Shown here piece after piece: positions 51,846 to 63,763 of a DNA stretch of 64,000 nt (positions are counted from its first letter, which is position 1; every line of letters begins with the position of its first letter). This DNA comes from Aphelocoma coerulescens. Lineage: Eukaryota > Chordata > Aves > Passeriformes > Corvidae. The position numbers and the translations under genes are program-made. Where the stretch lies: assembly GCF_041296385.1 (NCBI RefSeq), contig NC_091019.1, forward strand, positions 11,236,031 to 11,300,030, in the 5' to 3' direction. The notes under the pieces were generated by a model. It was not told the origin of the DNA. It did no database searches and saw only the letters and a program-made list of their open reading frames with translations.

Positions 51846-51902
51846 ATGCCCAGGGCGGCGGCGGCAGCTCCAGCGCGGACGCCAGCGCGGCCCGACCCGT
51901 GA
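51846..51902 (+). CDS. Upstream ORF 2 in HIPK3 exon 1 (18 codons)
   Basis: ATG at 51846 (context GGACATGCC, purine at -3 but no G at +4) opens an 18-residue Ala/Pro/Arg-rich frame (MPRAAAAAPARTPARPDP). It closes with TGA only two bases before the splice donor. Both upstream frames are therefore complete within exon 1 whatever exon follows. Confidence 0.4.
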   Translation: MPRAAAAAPARTPARPDP

Positions 51903-53394
51903 AGGTGAGCGGCCGGCGGCGAGCGGGGCCGGCCCCGGCAGGCGGAAAGCGGCGCTGCCTCCGCCGGCGGCGTTCGCAGCCTGTCCGCGGGGGGCTCCGG
52001 CGCAGACCCGACCCCCCTGCCCGATGCCCGGCGGCAGCGCCGCCGGCCTGGCCGAGCGCGGCGGCGGGGAGAGGGCAGCGCCGCTTCCCCTTCCCGCTGC
52101 CCTCGACGGCGCTCGCCCCGCCGCGTCCCCGAAGTTTCCCGTTCCTCGGTGCGGCGAGGCGCCCACCCTGAGCCGCCCCGGGTGCCGGGCGAGGCCGCCG
52201 CCGCCGCCCGGCGGGGGAGGCGTGGCCGCCCCTCGCCCCTTCCCGGCGGCGGCGGCGCTGCCCCGCTCCCCTCCGGGCGCGCCGCCTCCTCCTGCGCCTT
52301 GTATGGAGCGCCGGGGCCGCCCGGGCGGCGGGGGGTCCCGGGGTGGCGCCCGGGCGCGGCCGCGGCTCCGCCCTCTCCGGGTCCTGCTCGGCCGCCGCCG
52401 CCGCGGTGGCTCCTGGCAGTCCCGGCGGGACGCGACCCTCGCCCCCTGACCCCCGAGGAGAGACCCGCGGGACCCGCGCTGGGGGGAAGCTGGGGCGGCA
52501 AATGGTGCCGAGGGCCGGTATCACTAACAGCAACTGGAAAGGAAGTGGACGCTTTAAAATTTGGTCAGTTCCCAAGAACGAGCTCTGTAAAAACAGAGGG
52601 GTTTATTTGCTGGAGGCTTTACCGTAATGGTTGCGGCAGGGTTTGTGCGGGGTTTGTTCTGGATTCGTCGCGGTATCAATTGTAAAGCTGGCAGGTGCGT
52701 TTACGTGTGTTTAACGCTGTAAGAAATAGTGATGAGTTTGTAAAAATTGTTTTGATTTACATTAAGTCCTCAATCGTTACTGCTGTGTGCTTACACGCAT
52801 ATAAAGGGCTTTCTTTTGAGGCTATACTTTTGTTACTAACTGTTGCATCTGACTTAAAATGTCAGAAACTGTGATTGTTTCCGTTTTTGTTAACTTAGTT
52901 TTTGGGACTCTAAGGCTTGACTTCCCAGAAATTATGTGGCGCCCTGATGTTTTTACATCTTCCTACTTGTGTATCACCTTGTTTATTTCAGTTAGTTTAG
53001 TGTCTTTAAATTGTGCGAAAATATGTTATTATGCGAGACAATTACATTACGTAAAGCTGCAGTTGTTGATAACAACGCATGTTTCTGGGAATTTTTTCTG
53101 CCCGATATTACCTCCCATTACATCATTTGCAAGAAGTTTAGGCTCTGATTCATGTCACACCAAGTAGGAAAGCTCAGATGGACTGTGAGGGCTTACTTTC
53201 TTGACATAATAATTCCACAACAGAGTTAATTTGCTAGTGCTTTCTATAAACTAAGTTTAAAATACACACAGTAATTGTCTAATAAGCGTGGCAGCCAGCA
53301 GAGAGATTAATTAAGCACCTGGAAAATAGGTCAATACTGTATTACGAAGTGACATGGTGAGATGGCAAATAAATAGAGCAAAGTGTTAACGTGG

Positions 53395-53510
53395 ACTCAC
53401 CGGGGGAAAACTGATCCCGATGGAGCGGCGGTGCCGGCTTTATCTGCGCTGCCGCGGACCTTTTATGGTAGCGCGCAGTGAGGGGGTGTTCGCAGCCCTG
53501 CAAAACAGGG
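53395..53510. other. Small CpG-rich patch in HIPK3 intron 1
   Basis: About 13 CpG dinucleotides occur in roughly 115 bases, 1.5 kb after the end of exon 1 and separated from the main island by AT-rich DNA. No strong donor on the plus strand was found directly after it. It may be an outlying regulatory element or an alternative start. Confidence 0.25.
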
Positions 53511-56500
53511 CTTGGACTTTTCCCTCCCTGCTCTTGTTCCTGGGGGCTTCTCTTGTAGTTGCTTGCTCAGGGTGTGGCGCTGCTTGTGCTCGTAAATTAT
53601 TTTTTCATAGATAAATTTTGCTGGGTGTTCTAGTACAGAATGCGGTGGTGGTGGTGTGTGGCTCTCCGGGCTGTGGGACGGTTTGTAATTGGACGGATTC
53701 CATGAGCTGGAATAAAGTTTCATTGAAAAATTGCTCGGGAAGCTACCCCTGCCCTGGGGTCTCTGCGGCACTTGTGATTTTTCTTTGTTTCAGGTTTTTT
53801 TGGTGTTTGCATGTTTCCTCCCTCCTCTTTCAAACAGCTACCTACAGAAACAGGGAAATGAGACCGGCTCCTGCATAACAAGATAGCAGAGACAAAGACA
53901 GGGTGTGGGGAGGAAGAGTGAGCTTGCAACTCATCTTACAGAACTAACTGATAAAAATACTAGAATTTGCATGTGCTGCTTTTCTCGTTGTGTCCTCCAA
54001 TTTGTAGCGGTTGCTTCAAAACAAATGTTGTTTTGGAGGTGATTTTTCCAAAAGCATCTGTTGGATTGATCGTGTCTGTTAAAGGGGATGGGAGGCTGAA
54101 CAGCACTTCCAGAGGCAGAGGGTTGGTTAGCTCTCCAGCCCCTGGGTGGAACAGAATTAACTGTCCTTAATTCTTGTGAAAACCCCAATCCAAACGTGTA
54201 GGAATGTCAGGCTGTGTTTTTCCAAGCTGCCGTATTTAGGTGTATATACACCTCTTTGTACTATTTCAAGGGATTGCACACTTCCTGTTTTTAGAATAGT
54301 TTTCTTTTTACCTCTATAGGTTCTCTTTCTTGTATTTTCTCTTTTGCCAGTGTGCTGATCATGGCAACAAAGGCCCTTTTGACAAAGCAGTGGGTTTTGA
54401 AACGGGAATTTTGTAGTTGGCTTTCTTGTATGTGGTGGGGAGAAGGGCAGCACTGGTAACGGGAACAACACTGTCATTTGAGGCCGAACGTGTATTTTGG
54501 AGGGATGTTAAATACAGGAGGAGAAACTGCTTTTAGTGGACCTAAATTTTGCTGTTGCAGTGTGAGGTGTCGTGGCATATGAGTGCCGTGCACGTATACA
54601 GAACAGTTGCTGTAGGCAGTGTCACTTTCTGCACAGAACTTTGGGGAATAAAGCAGAGGACAGCGAGGCCTTCTTACATTTTTTTATTAGATCAGCCTTG
54701 GCTTTTCTGAATATATATAACGATTTCATCTGATCTGCAGAAGCATTACAGCTGAATTAAACTGCTCTGACTGACAGAAGTGTGAGTTGGGTAGAGCAGG
54801 CCTGATAATCACCTGGTGATCCTTGGCCGAGGGAAGAAGAAATGTGGAAGTAGGACGGTGGTGCTACCAACATCCCTCTGTCACGAGTTTGCTGTTGAAT
54901 TTTGTCAAATAGAATCTACCTTTCAGACCTCAAAAAAAGCTTGTTTGTAGCATTTTGTGTTTTCCGAGTTCCTAAGTCACTGAAACATTCTATTTCTTGA
55001 GATGCCTTCACTGACAATCAGAGGTGGAGTGGAAAATGATGTATTACTTTTAATAGATCTTGAAAGAAGAGCTCGTTATTTTGGATAGGTATAGGATGGC
55101 TCTTGAGGTATCTGAAACTGTATTTCAGAGCCCTGCCTGTGCTAAGCAGAGCACCAAACACGGGGAAAGGAGCAAGGATGAGCACTGAGCATGTTAGAGA
55201 TGGCTGCTGTGTGCGCAGTGCACCTGAAACGACCACGTAACTCTATTTAAAGCAGCCTAAAATAACTAGTGCTATGATATGGGTTAGTAATGGGTTACCT
55301 TTTCTGACTTCCACAGGCAGTGAACACCCTCTGTTTAACCTGAAATAACCTATAATGAAGGATAAAGCCTGGAAAATCCTGTTACCTGGTCTTGGCTTCC
55401 CCCACCTCCCTTTATAGACTGTTTTAATTTAGAGCCTCTACCTTTTTACACAATTTTACAGAAATTGTAGCTTCGTTTTTCTTCAGAGTCACTGAGTATT
55501 GAATGACAGGGGAACAACATGTAATTGAGAAAACGGATTTTAGTTGGTGACTATATTTGATAATGCAGTATTTCCTGCAGGGTAGGTCCTCCCTCCCTGT
55601 TCTTCAGTTGTTTTATTTCAATATAGTGAATGTCGAAAAAGATGGTAGGAGTTGGTGAGAGTCTTGGTTTTAGATGCACTTTGGGGATAATCTTTGTAAA
55701 GTTCTGTAGTATTTTTTTCATGTATTTTCATTTTTTTCATTTCATATCACTTTTTTTTCCATATAGTGTCCTGGTACTCTGCTTCATTTTTGAGAGTGAG
55801 TAACTTCCTGACAAAAGGGAGATAATCTCTGGTATAGCAATTGTGCTTGGAAAAGGAAGAAGAGCTGAATAACTGAACTGTTTTTTAAGCAAGTTGACTC
55901 AAGTAGTTTAGTTCTGGCTTTTTTTTCTTATGCTGTGACTTGGAGTCAGTGTGTAATTTCAAAATACTTCTCCCTATGTTATTAACTTCATATATTTTTT
56001 AGTTCCAGCACTATGTAAACTTTTTGGACAGTCTTTTTTACATTATGTTTTCAGAAAAAGATTAGAAAATTATTCCTTTTTGTAAGTAAGAAGTATAATC
56101 CCTTTCCCCCCTTTTCTCCAGCTCTCTTATGCTCTAGTATTTGGGTATAACAGGAAAATGCTAAGTTTGAGTTCCAAAAGAGACCAATAAAATAAGATGC
56201 AGTCAAACATCCAAAGACAGCAGGCATAAGAAATATTTTCCTATCTTTGAGTATGATCAAAGTTACAGCAATTCCCAATATTAAAAAAGTAGCTGGATTC
56301 TTATGTACAGAGAACTCTTCTTGTGTGTTAGGAAGGGCACTCCCATCAAAAAAACTGTCTTTAAAATCAGTAGTCTTAAACTCATGCTTTCCATTCTTGC
56401 TAAGATAATGTAACAGTTCTAGAAAACTTTTCAGTGCTTTTTAAAGCATGTTACAAGTTAAGTACAAATAACGTTTCTAATGTAAAAAATCAGCTATTGT

Positions 56501-57033
56501 CAAATGAAAGTCTGCTTTTATTTGTATGAACATTACTTGCTGGATACATATGGCACTGTAGTAAGCACCCATTTAGAGTAAGTGGTGGAAAACTTAGGAG
56601 CAAGAAAGCTCAGTGCTGATACCTGTGCAGAGTCCCATAACCATCCTCGTTCAAAGGGGAGGATTTGGAGATGATTGGAGATGCCCACGGCTGCTTTTCC
56701 AGGCCTGTTGGAAACCACTCTCTGTAATCCACTGATGTGAGTGTGTCATGCTCTCCTCTGTTCTGGAAGCTGTGCTGCTCTGGGTTACCACGCTCTGCTG
56801 TCCTGCAGCTGTTCTTTGTGTGACCAGGACACTAAACTCCCAAGGAACTTAAATTGCTGGGTGAGGCAAGATTTTTTATCTCGAAGCTTGGCTTGGCTGT
56901 TAGCGTGCCTTGGGGCAAGCAGCCACCAGTACCAGAGAAAACCTGCTTTGGGTTATTTTAGGGGTTTTGCTTTAGTTTTACTTGACTCTCGGTTGTGAAC
57001 TGTGGGATGGAAGTGGATCTTCTCGCCTCGTGC

Positions 57034-57041
57034 TGACGTCA
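57034..57041. promoter_or_regulatory. Perfect CRE palindrome
   Basis: TGACGTCA is the full cAMP-response element bound by CREB/ATF dimers. It retains its central CpG in an AT-rich intron about 5.1 kb after the HIPK3 first exon. A YY1-like AAGATGGCA lies some 20 bases downstream (57059-57067). Possible intronic enhancer. Chance occurrence is not excluded. Confidence 0.35.
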
Positions 57042-59654
57042 TCTTGCAGTGGTGAAGTAAGATGGCAAAACTGGTCCCTGGGCAGGAAAAAGTGCCAGGA
57101 GAGCAACTTCAGCTGGGATTGCAATAACTGGTGCAGCTGTGCTTTGTGTGGGGCTGGAGTGTCCTCATTGCAAAGATGTTTGCTGCTTTTATTAGCGTGA
57201 CCAGATCCCTCCAGGCCTGCTCCCTGGGGTCTCTGGATGTCAACTGACATCTGAACCTCTCCCTGTTCCTGCTGGAATAGACTGAGACAAGTCCTGCAGA
57301 GAGGAGCTAGTGCAGGCTCAAGGGCTGGATGAGGAAGTTCACCTATAAAGGCAAAAATGCAGAGAGAAAACTACTTCAATACTGTTAATCATTAGAAAGT
57401 TTATAAGGGAGGAAAAGAAACTTTTCTTACTGGTGATCTAAGCTCCCTTTGGAAGACAAGAATAACCACTAGTATCAGGTATCCATAAAAAAATATCTAG
57501 ATACACAATTTTATCTAAAGTTTTATTAATTTATTTTTGCAAAAGTAATTTACTTTTTCTTTCATAGATAGAATAAGCATTTCTTCTCTTGTGTTTCCAG
57601 CATCTCAACATGTTTACTACTTTGTTTTGGTCCTCTGTCAGCATTTAAAAAGAAAATGCTATGTTAACTTTTACCAAATTCCACTAGTTTAAGTAAAATA
57701 TATTAACTTTTCCCCTCTTTCCTATGGTGCAGGTTTTGTCTGTGTTGGCACAATTGGTGGAACTTCACACAATTTTCAGGAGGCTTTTTAGTTGTTTCAT
57801 GTAAGATGCCTTTCTGCCTTTTGGACTGAAGCTGTTAATGTGCATCACTGTCTTGTAAACATCTTCCTTCCTGTGTTTTCCTAGAAACTTTGGTCATCTG
57901 CTACTTCTTACACCTTTCCTTTCAATTCTTACCTTTTTTTTTTTTTTTAACTATTGGACTTGGTTGCTTGTCTATAGTCTGTGTGTTCCAGTTGAGAAGT
58001 TTTTTCCACAGCTTCTTTTTGAAGATTTATAGGAATTGTATAGGGGTAGAAGAGGTCCTCAAATATCTTTATTTTTCAGCATTTGAGTCTGTTAAATACA
58101 GGAATTTTGGTGTTTGAGATCTTGTGAAGCCCTTCAGAAGGAACCAGATTTGTTCCTAGGAGGAGAAAAAAGCTCTTTGTCTCCTCTTTCCTTTTAATAC
58201 CAACTTATTTTGTGATTCATGAAATTAGTTGGTATTCAGTGTAATAGGAGTGGATTGCTTTCATGAGATGCTAAAGGGTGATTTTAATAACTCTTCTTTA
58301 TGGCTTTTGTAGTGGTGCTGTGGGCTGGCTTCTTCCTTTGGCCTGTGTCAACTCTGAGCCCAGCAAGAGGATGTGCTGGGAAGTTTTCCCAAGAAATTCT
58401 TTAGGACCTCTTTGTGACAAATGCTGTTTGAGACTAAAGGTGTTTTTAAAACTCTGTCGCAGAGATGTCTAAACATTCTTTTGAAGATTAAAACAAGAGT
58501 GGCTGTTAAAAGTTTATTTATGCTACAAGTGGAAAGATTATTAAACATGGAAGGGAATACAACAGAGAAAAAATGTGTGCACATTTATCAATACTATTAT
58601 GGCCCCCAGGTAGTGGGTCATATGCTGCATGTGATCATGCCTTTCTTTTTGTATGCCTTCTGTGTAATTAAATCAGTAAGTTTCTTTGCATAGGGGAGAG
58701 GGAGAAATTTCTTGCCCTGGTGTAGCTTTGGGGAACATTATAATATGGGTTATTATAGTTATTGGTTCATTAGGAAGCAGAAGGCTGATCCTTCTGTGAG
58801 AGACCCTGATGCCCTGATGCTTACCTGTAGGAAACACTGCTTCCTCCACATCCTTAGAAAGCTGAAAGGAGTGGTAAACACCTTTTCCCTCTGTTTTTTC
58901 TTTGCTGTTCTACATATGCCATGTCCAATTTATGCAGCTGTTTTCGGCAAGCGACCAATTCTATTTTCATGATGATGTTGCTTACAAGGAAAGAAAAACA
59001 CCTGTTGTATAAAAGCAGAATATTCAAACCACTTTTAAATAAGGAATTTTTATTATGGGAAAAATACTGGGACTTCACAGAGGTTTTTTTCTGTGTATGT
59101 ATAAAAAGACCTTTCAAACATGTGCTTACTGTGTGTACATGTTTACCTCAGTCTGTGTGTGTTTGAAAGTTGTTACTGGATGTAGCTGGGGCAACTGACC
59201 TGAAAACTGCAGCAGAAAAAGATCAATCAAGATAAGTGTATTGGATTAGATGCCTTAATTATTTTACAGTTAAGTCAGTTTTAAAACAAATAAAGGTTTA
59301 AGTTCTTATTTACTCTGACATTTTTGTTGCAGAGGAAGTTGAATATTCTCTAGGTGTGCTGTCTTGTCACCTCAGTAGCCACTTGATAGTGACATTCTTG
59401 TTGGTCCTCTTGGAAGAGGGGCTGATTTTTCCATGTATTTGGGGAAAGTTTTAACTCAAATATTACTTACTGCCAGGTGGTTCTCAATGTAGGAATCAGC
59501 TTTATTCACCTTCTTGGTACAGAAGAGCCTGATTTGCAAATTTTTGCATTGCATGTCAGACTCAGTGAGCTTGACAGGTTATTTGTGTGTGTGCTGCTGC
59601 AGAGTTAATGTGCAGGTCCTGTGGGGAGAACGGGAATTTTGTGTTGGTGTATTG

Positions 59655-59728
59655 TTTTGTAGGTGGTTTTTTATGTTTTTTTTTGTTGTGTTTTTTTTTT
59701 TTTTTGGTGTTTTTTTTTTTTTTGGTCT
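59655..59728. repeat. T/G-rich low-complexity tract
   Basis: Long T runs broken by GTTGTG and GGTG. No coding meaning; a frame rich in Phe on the plus strand and Lys on the minus strand is created by it. Confidence 0.8.
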
Positions 59729-62700
59729 AGGTGGAAATTTTTTATAGTGAGAGGAAAAAAGATAATTTTGGATTAATTTCTTCCACTTTGAGTAGTTTAG
59801 AGGACTTGATAATCTCTTTGTATGTCGGACCCCTTCATGTTTGTGCAGATGTGCTGGCATGCCAGACATTCTATAAAGTGGCAACGAAGATAACAGCCAT
59901 CTAGATTTATATTCTTACAGGAGCTGCATTTGGTATTGTCTGGAGCTATTCTAAAATGAAACTTCTAAATAAATTGCTTAGCTGGGTTGGTCCATTTCTA
60001 GTTCTAACAAAAGGCCAGCATTCTGAAGAATGCTAAGTTAAGCAATTTGAATAAAAAATAAAATGAGTGGAAGTAAGAAAGGGCTAAGAAGGAATTTTTT
60101 GTTTTAAATACAGTGGCATTTGAACACGTAATATACCATCAGGCAGTTTGAGCTAATTTCCTCTATGAAATTTTATTTTGCTTGAGGGAAGGTGGCAAAA
60201 TCTTTTGGAAATACAGCCATGGAAAAAGTCTGGCTTTGTGTCGTGCCTCTCTACTTGCCCTGGTCCCTCCTGTTGCACTGAAGAGTGACAGACAGTCGCA
60301 GTAGTTTGAACAGATCCTTCAGCACTACTGTCGTGCAGAAGGTGTGGGCTCTCCAAAACCCCACTGTTAAGGACTTTTATTTGAGTGTGCCTTCTGTTTT
60401 CAGGTTCAAAAAGAATTAGTCTTCTAAAAGAAGAGATTAGGCTGGCAAAGCCCTGGCTGGTTGAAATGTGCTGTTTATGTTGATGGTGGCACATTCTGAT
60501 TTGGAGGGCATGTTCTCACTGGGGCTGGTGGCCAATGCTGCCCTGCCTGTACTTGCTTTCCAGTTGCACAACAGCAGCTTGCCCAGAAGAAAAAGAAACG
60601 CTTCGAGCATTGTTTCATTTATCTTTTCAGCTATGATTGCAGTCGTATTGGTATCACAAGATTTGGCTTTTGATATTCGTGGAAAATATGAATAAAGCAA
60701 TTGTGTTCTTGAGCACTGCTACTGGTGCTATGGCAGCGTTGAGTCATAGCAGTTCACTCTGATATTTTATGTAAAATATGTTTGTGCTCAGTGTATGGCA
60801 TCAGTTCTGTTTCCAAGTATCGAGACAATGGTGCAATTGAGACTGGTTTGTATCACACTTAAACGAACTGATATTTTCAGTTTCTGATATCAGCATGACA
60901 CTGGTGGTGTCTGATTAAAAATATCTCCACTGCTGCACAGACCTAAGTCAGCCCTGTAACATTTTTTTTCGGTGGTTAGTAACTAAGTTTTACAACTGCA
61001 GAATTGGATCATTGTATCATTTGCTTCCCACTGAAACTCTCCCAAGCTTGGAAGCAACCTTTGGCGTTTCAGCCTCGACCTGTGCCGCTGACCTGTGCAG
61101 GACTGAGGTTTCATGTTGTGCAAAGGCTGTGTTGGTTCAGCTGAATTCTCTTGGTGTGTGATGGGCCAAAATCCCTGAGCTCTGAAATATGTGTTGTAAT
61201 CAAGAATGGTAATGACTTCTTTTGTCATGAAACTGCGTCTCTGGTTGCTTCCCCCAAACTGGGTGTTGGCTTCCTTGGTGAGGTACCATCAACTGCCTCT
61301 GCATTTCCCGGTTCTCTGTGGTGGAGTGTGTGTGTGCCTGTGCAGTTTGTGTCCAGAATTGTCTCCGTGGTCATGTGAGGAAGTGATTTATATGGCATAA
61401 GTTACCTGAAACACCTCTGTGCAGTCTTCTTTGCTCTGCTCTCTCCCTTCTGTGGGTCACAGATCTGCTCACAGAGCTGCTTTTGAGGTGGCCAGGGGGT
61501 GGAACTCCTGGGGCTTGTATTTCTGGACACTTCACACTCTCTATGGATATGTTTTCTTTTATAAATTGCATGAAACCTCAATTGCCAGTGCTTTGTTATT
61601 AATTGTACAGCTGGAGTAAGGGAATTCCTCAGGGTGAACAGGTCACGGGGTATGAGAGTACTTGCATCAGTACAGCTTGTTCAGCTACATATCCAAAATA
61701 AACAATAACATAGAGGTGCTGCTACTACTGGTTGTAAATTTTCATCTGTGGGGAAAGAGAGGGCAACTAATTCGGCTTTGTATTTGCTAAATAGCTTGAG
61801 AAGTTGGGTGGCACCTAATATAAAAAGAGCAATTGTTTTACGTGGGAAAAATGAGAGTTTGTATCCTTGCAGTGTTTCCAAAGTGATGCATAACATAAAC
61901 AAAACATTTCTTAAGTGCCACTGCTCAAATTGTGCATTTGCTGGAAGCCACTGAGCATTTAGAAAGCCTCCCTTGATGCCCAGCTGCACTGTGAGAAGGG
62001 TGTGAGAGTGTTGGAACTGGTTCTTGCCCATGGAGGCCAGAAAGCAGTTGGAAAGCAAGTTTTCTTGGGTTACAATTTAACTCTGTTATTAGGTGGCTGC
62101 CGCTGGCTGGGCTTTGCGTGCGGGTAATTTACACGCCAGGAACAACATGGTGATTGCACTGCTCGGGGCAGGTAGAAGGGGCTGTGTATTTTGCAGATGA
62201 GTTAAGGGAGCAGTGTGGCCATTTCTCCTGAGCTCCCCTGCAGTGGCCTTATTAACCAGTTACTTTGCCACACACCCCCTCACTCAGTCATGTGGAAATG
62301 TCACAGTAAAGTTAATTATTAATGGTGGTCAGGCCTGGAACAGCCTGTGCCTCTCAAGGTTGTCACAGTCTGCCAAATCGGTCATGTTCCTGAGTTTGCC
62401 TAGAACTGCCCAAGAAGGCTGGAGACATAATTTTGAGAAGTAAAGAGCATTGTCATGGTTAGGTGAACATTAGCAAGATGTTAACCAGAGGTGTCTCATT
62501 TTGCTGAGACACATCTGTGTGGCTTGCTGTTCAGTTTCTGTAGAGAGAAGCTTGGCCAGGGGGGACAAACTGTGAAGTATCTCCTGTTGACTGATACTAC
62601 TTTGTGAAATTATATTTATTAATTTATTTAAAGGAATAAACAATGAATTTACTTAGTTGAAATATGTTTGCTTCATTACTTTGTTCATACTTTCTTCAGA

Positions 62701-63675
62701 AGCACAGAATTCACAGTCTTAACTCTGGTCAGAAATCACATATTTTTGTATAGTTTAATAAGCCAAGTTTTCCTAGTTCTCTCTGCTTCAAACCAAGAAG
62801 ACTTATTCCTTTGCAGGAAGCCTATCTAGAGGTAGTTACAGCTGGTAGGTGTTTTGGGACAGTCTTTCTTTTGCACATTCCCTGCAGTATTCACTAGCAA
62901 TGAGGTGGAATCAGCAACCTCCATATTGGAGAATACAAGCTGGAGAACTCCAGAGCCAAATTCACGTTGTGTGTATCACTGCCCAGGAGCAGTCACTGTG
63001 CCGCAGTCAAGTTGTTACACTTTCCTTGCACTTGGGGAGGGAGAAGAGGGCTTTAAAAATGTGTGGGGGAATGGACAACTTCTCTGAGGCTAAAACTGAA
63101 AGTCAACTGTGAAGTTACTCAAGTAACTGTGGTGCTGTCACTTGGGGATTGCACTTTTCAGTCCATCTTCTGATGGTTTTGTTTACTCTGCTTTGGTTTG
63201 CATCCTGGTGAGGTCTTGTAGTGCACACATTTGGTTTTTATTTTAAATTAAATTTAGCTGGAAGATGTGCACTGGCTGCGTATGAGTGTTCAGGCTCAAG
63301 CAACCTCCCTGAAATGAGCACAGAAGATTTTTCTTTCCTTTGGCACTGATTGCTTGGCTCTGCACATCGCTCTCTTATTCTGCTGCTGGGCTTGTTAATG
63401 TAGGTATAGTCTGACCAGCTTCAGTTTGTACTCAAAAGCTAGAACAGTCTCATTAAGAAGTATGTAGAAAGATGTATAAACTCAGTGAAATGTTTTGTGA
63501 TGGGGAAAAGAAAGATCCACTCTCTGCTAGGTGAAAATGTGCTGTGTATTATTTTCTTTTGCTGGGAGTCCTGGTTTAAAAAAAGAAGGGCAACATAAAA
63601 CCTACAACACAATAACTCTTTATTCTTTCAGGTGTAGCTTTTTAAAAGAAAAGGCTTCTCTACCCCATAAACAAA

Positions 63676-63763
63676 TCAACCCAGTAAGAAAAACAGAACC
63701 AAAAACCCGAACCATCCCCAACCACAAAAACCCCACAACCCCAAACCAACAAACAGCCCCTTA
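63676..63763. repeat. C/A-rich low-complexity tract with G runs on the minus strand
   Basis: Nearly G-free on the plus strand. The minus strand from 63742 to 63706 has G runs of 4, 4, 4 and 3 with loops of 4, 11 and 7 bases, a loose quadruplex-like pattern. Confidence 0.6.

Larger units (their letters stand above)
51700..51904 (+). other. HIPK3: HIPK3 exon 1 (non-coding 5' UTR exon; start approximate)
   Basis: HIPK3 is a nuclear homeodomain-interacting serine/threonine kinase. Its first exon in mammals is non-coding, and the start codon is in a large exon 2 (the source of circHIPK3). Here the exon ends at GTGAAG followed by GTGAGC, a strong donor (51905). A YY1-like motif (CAAGATGGC, 51743-51751) suggests a start site a short way upstream, perhaps 51650-51740. 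No HIPK3 coding sequence occurs in the remaining 12 kb, consistent with a long first intron. The assignment rests on gene order, orientation, CpG island and donor, not on protein similarity. Another transcript sharing this island cannot be excluded. Confidence 0.65.
51230..52510. promoter_or_regulatory. CpG-island promoter of HIPK3
   Basis: About 1.3 kb of extremely G+C- and CpG-rich sequence with many GGC/CCG runs and several GC boxes. It is flanked on both sides by AT-rich DNA. No TATA box is visible. A strong donor at 51904/51905 on the plus strand marks a first exon inside it. Its position to the right of CSTF3 and in opposite orientation matches the CSTF3-HIPK3 arrangement known from human. 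Confidence 0.85.

Noticed and set aside
51172..52575. 467-codon reading frame on the minus strand, with 395- and 191-codon frames overlapping it
   Set aside because: It lies wholly within the HIPK3 CpG island, where stop codons are rare in every frame. The translation is low-complexity Arg/Ala/Pro/Gly with no domain, and long frames exist in several phases at once.
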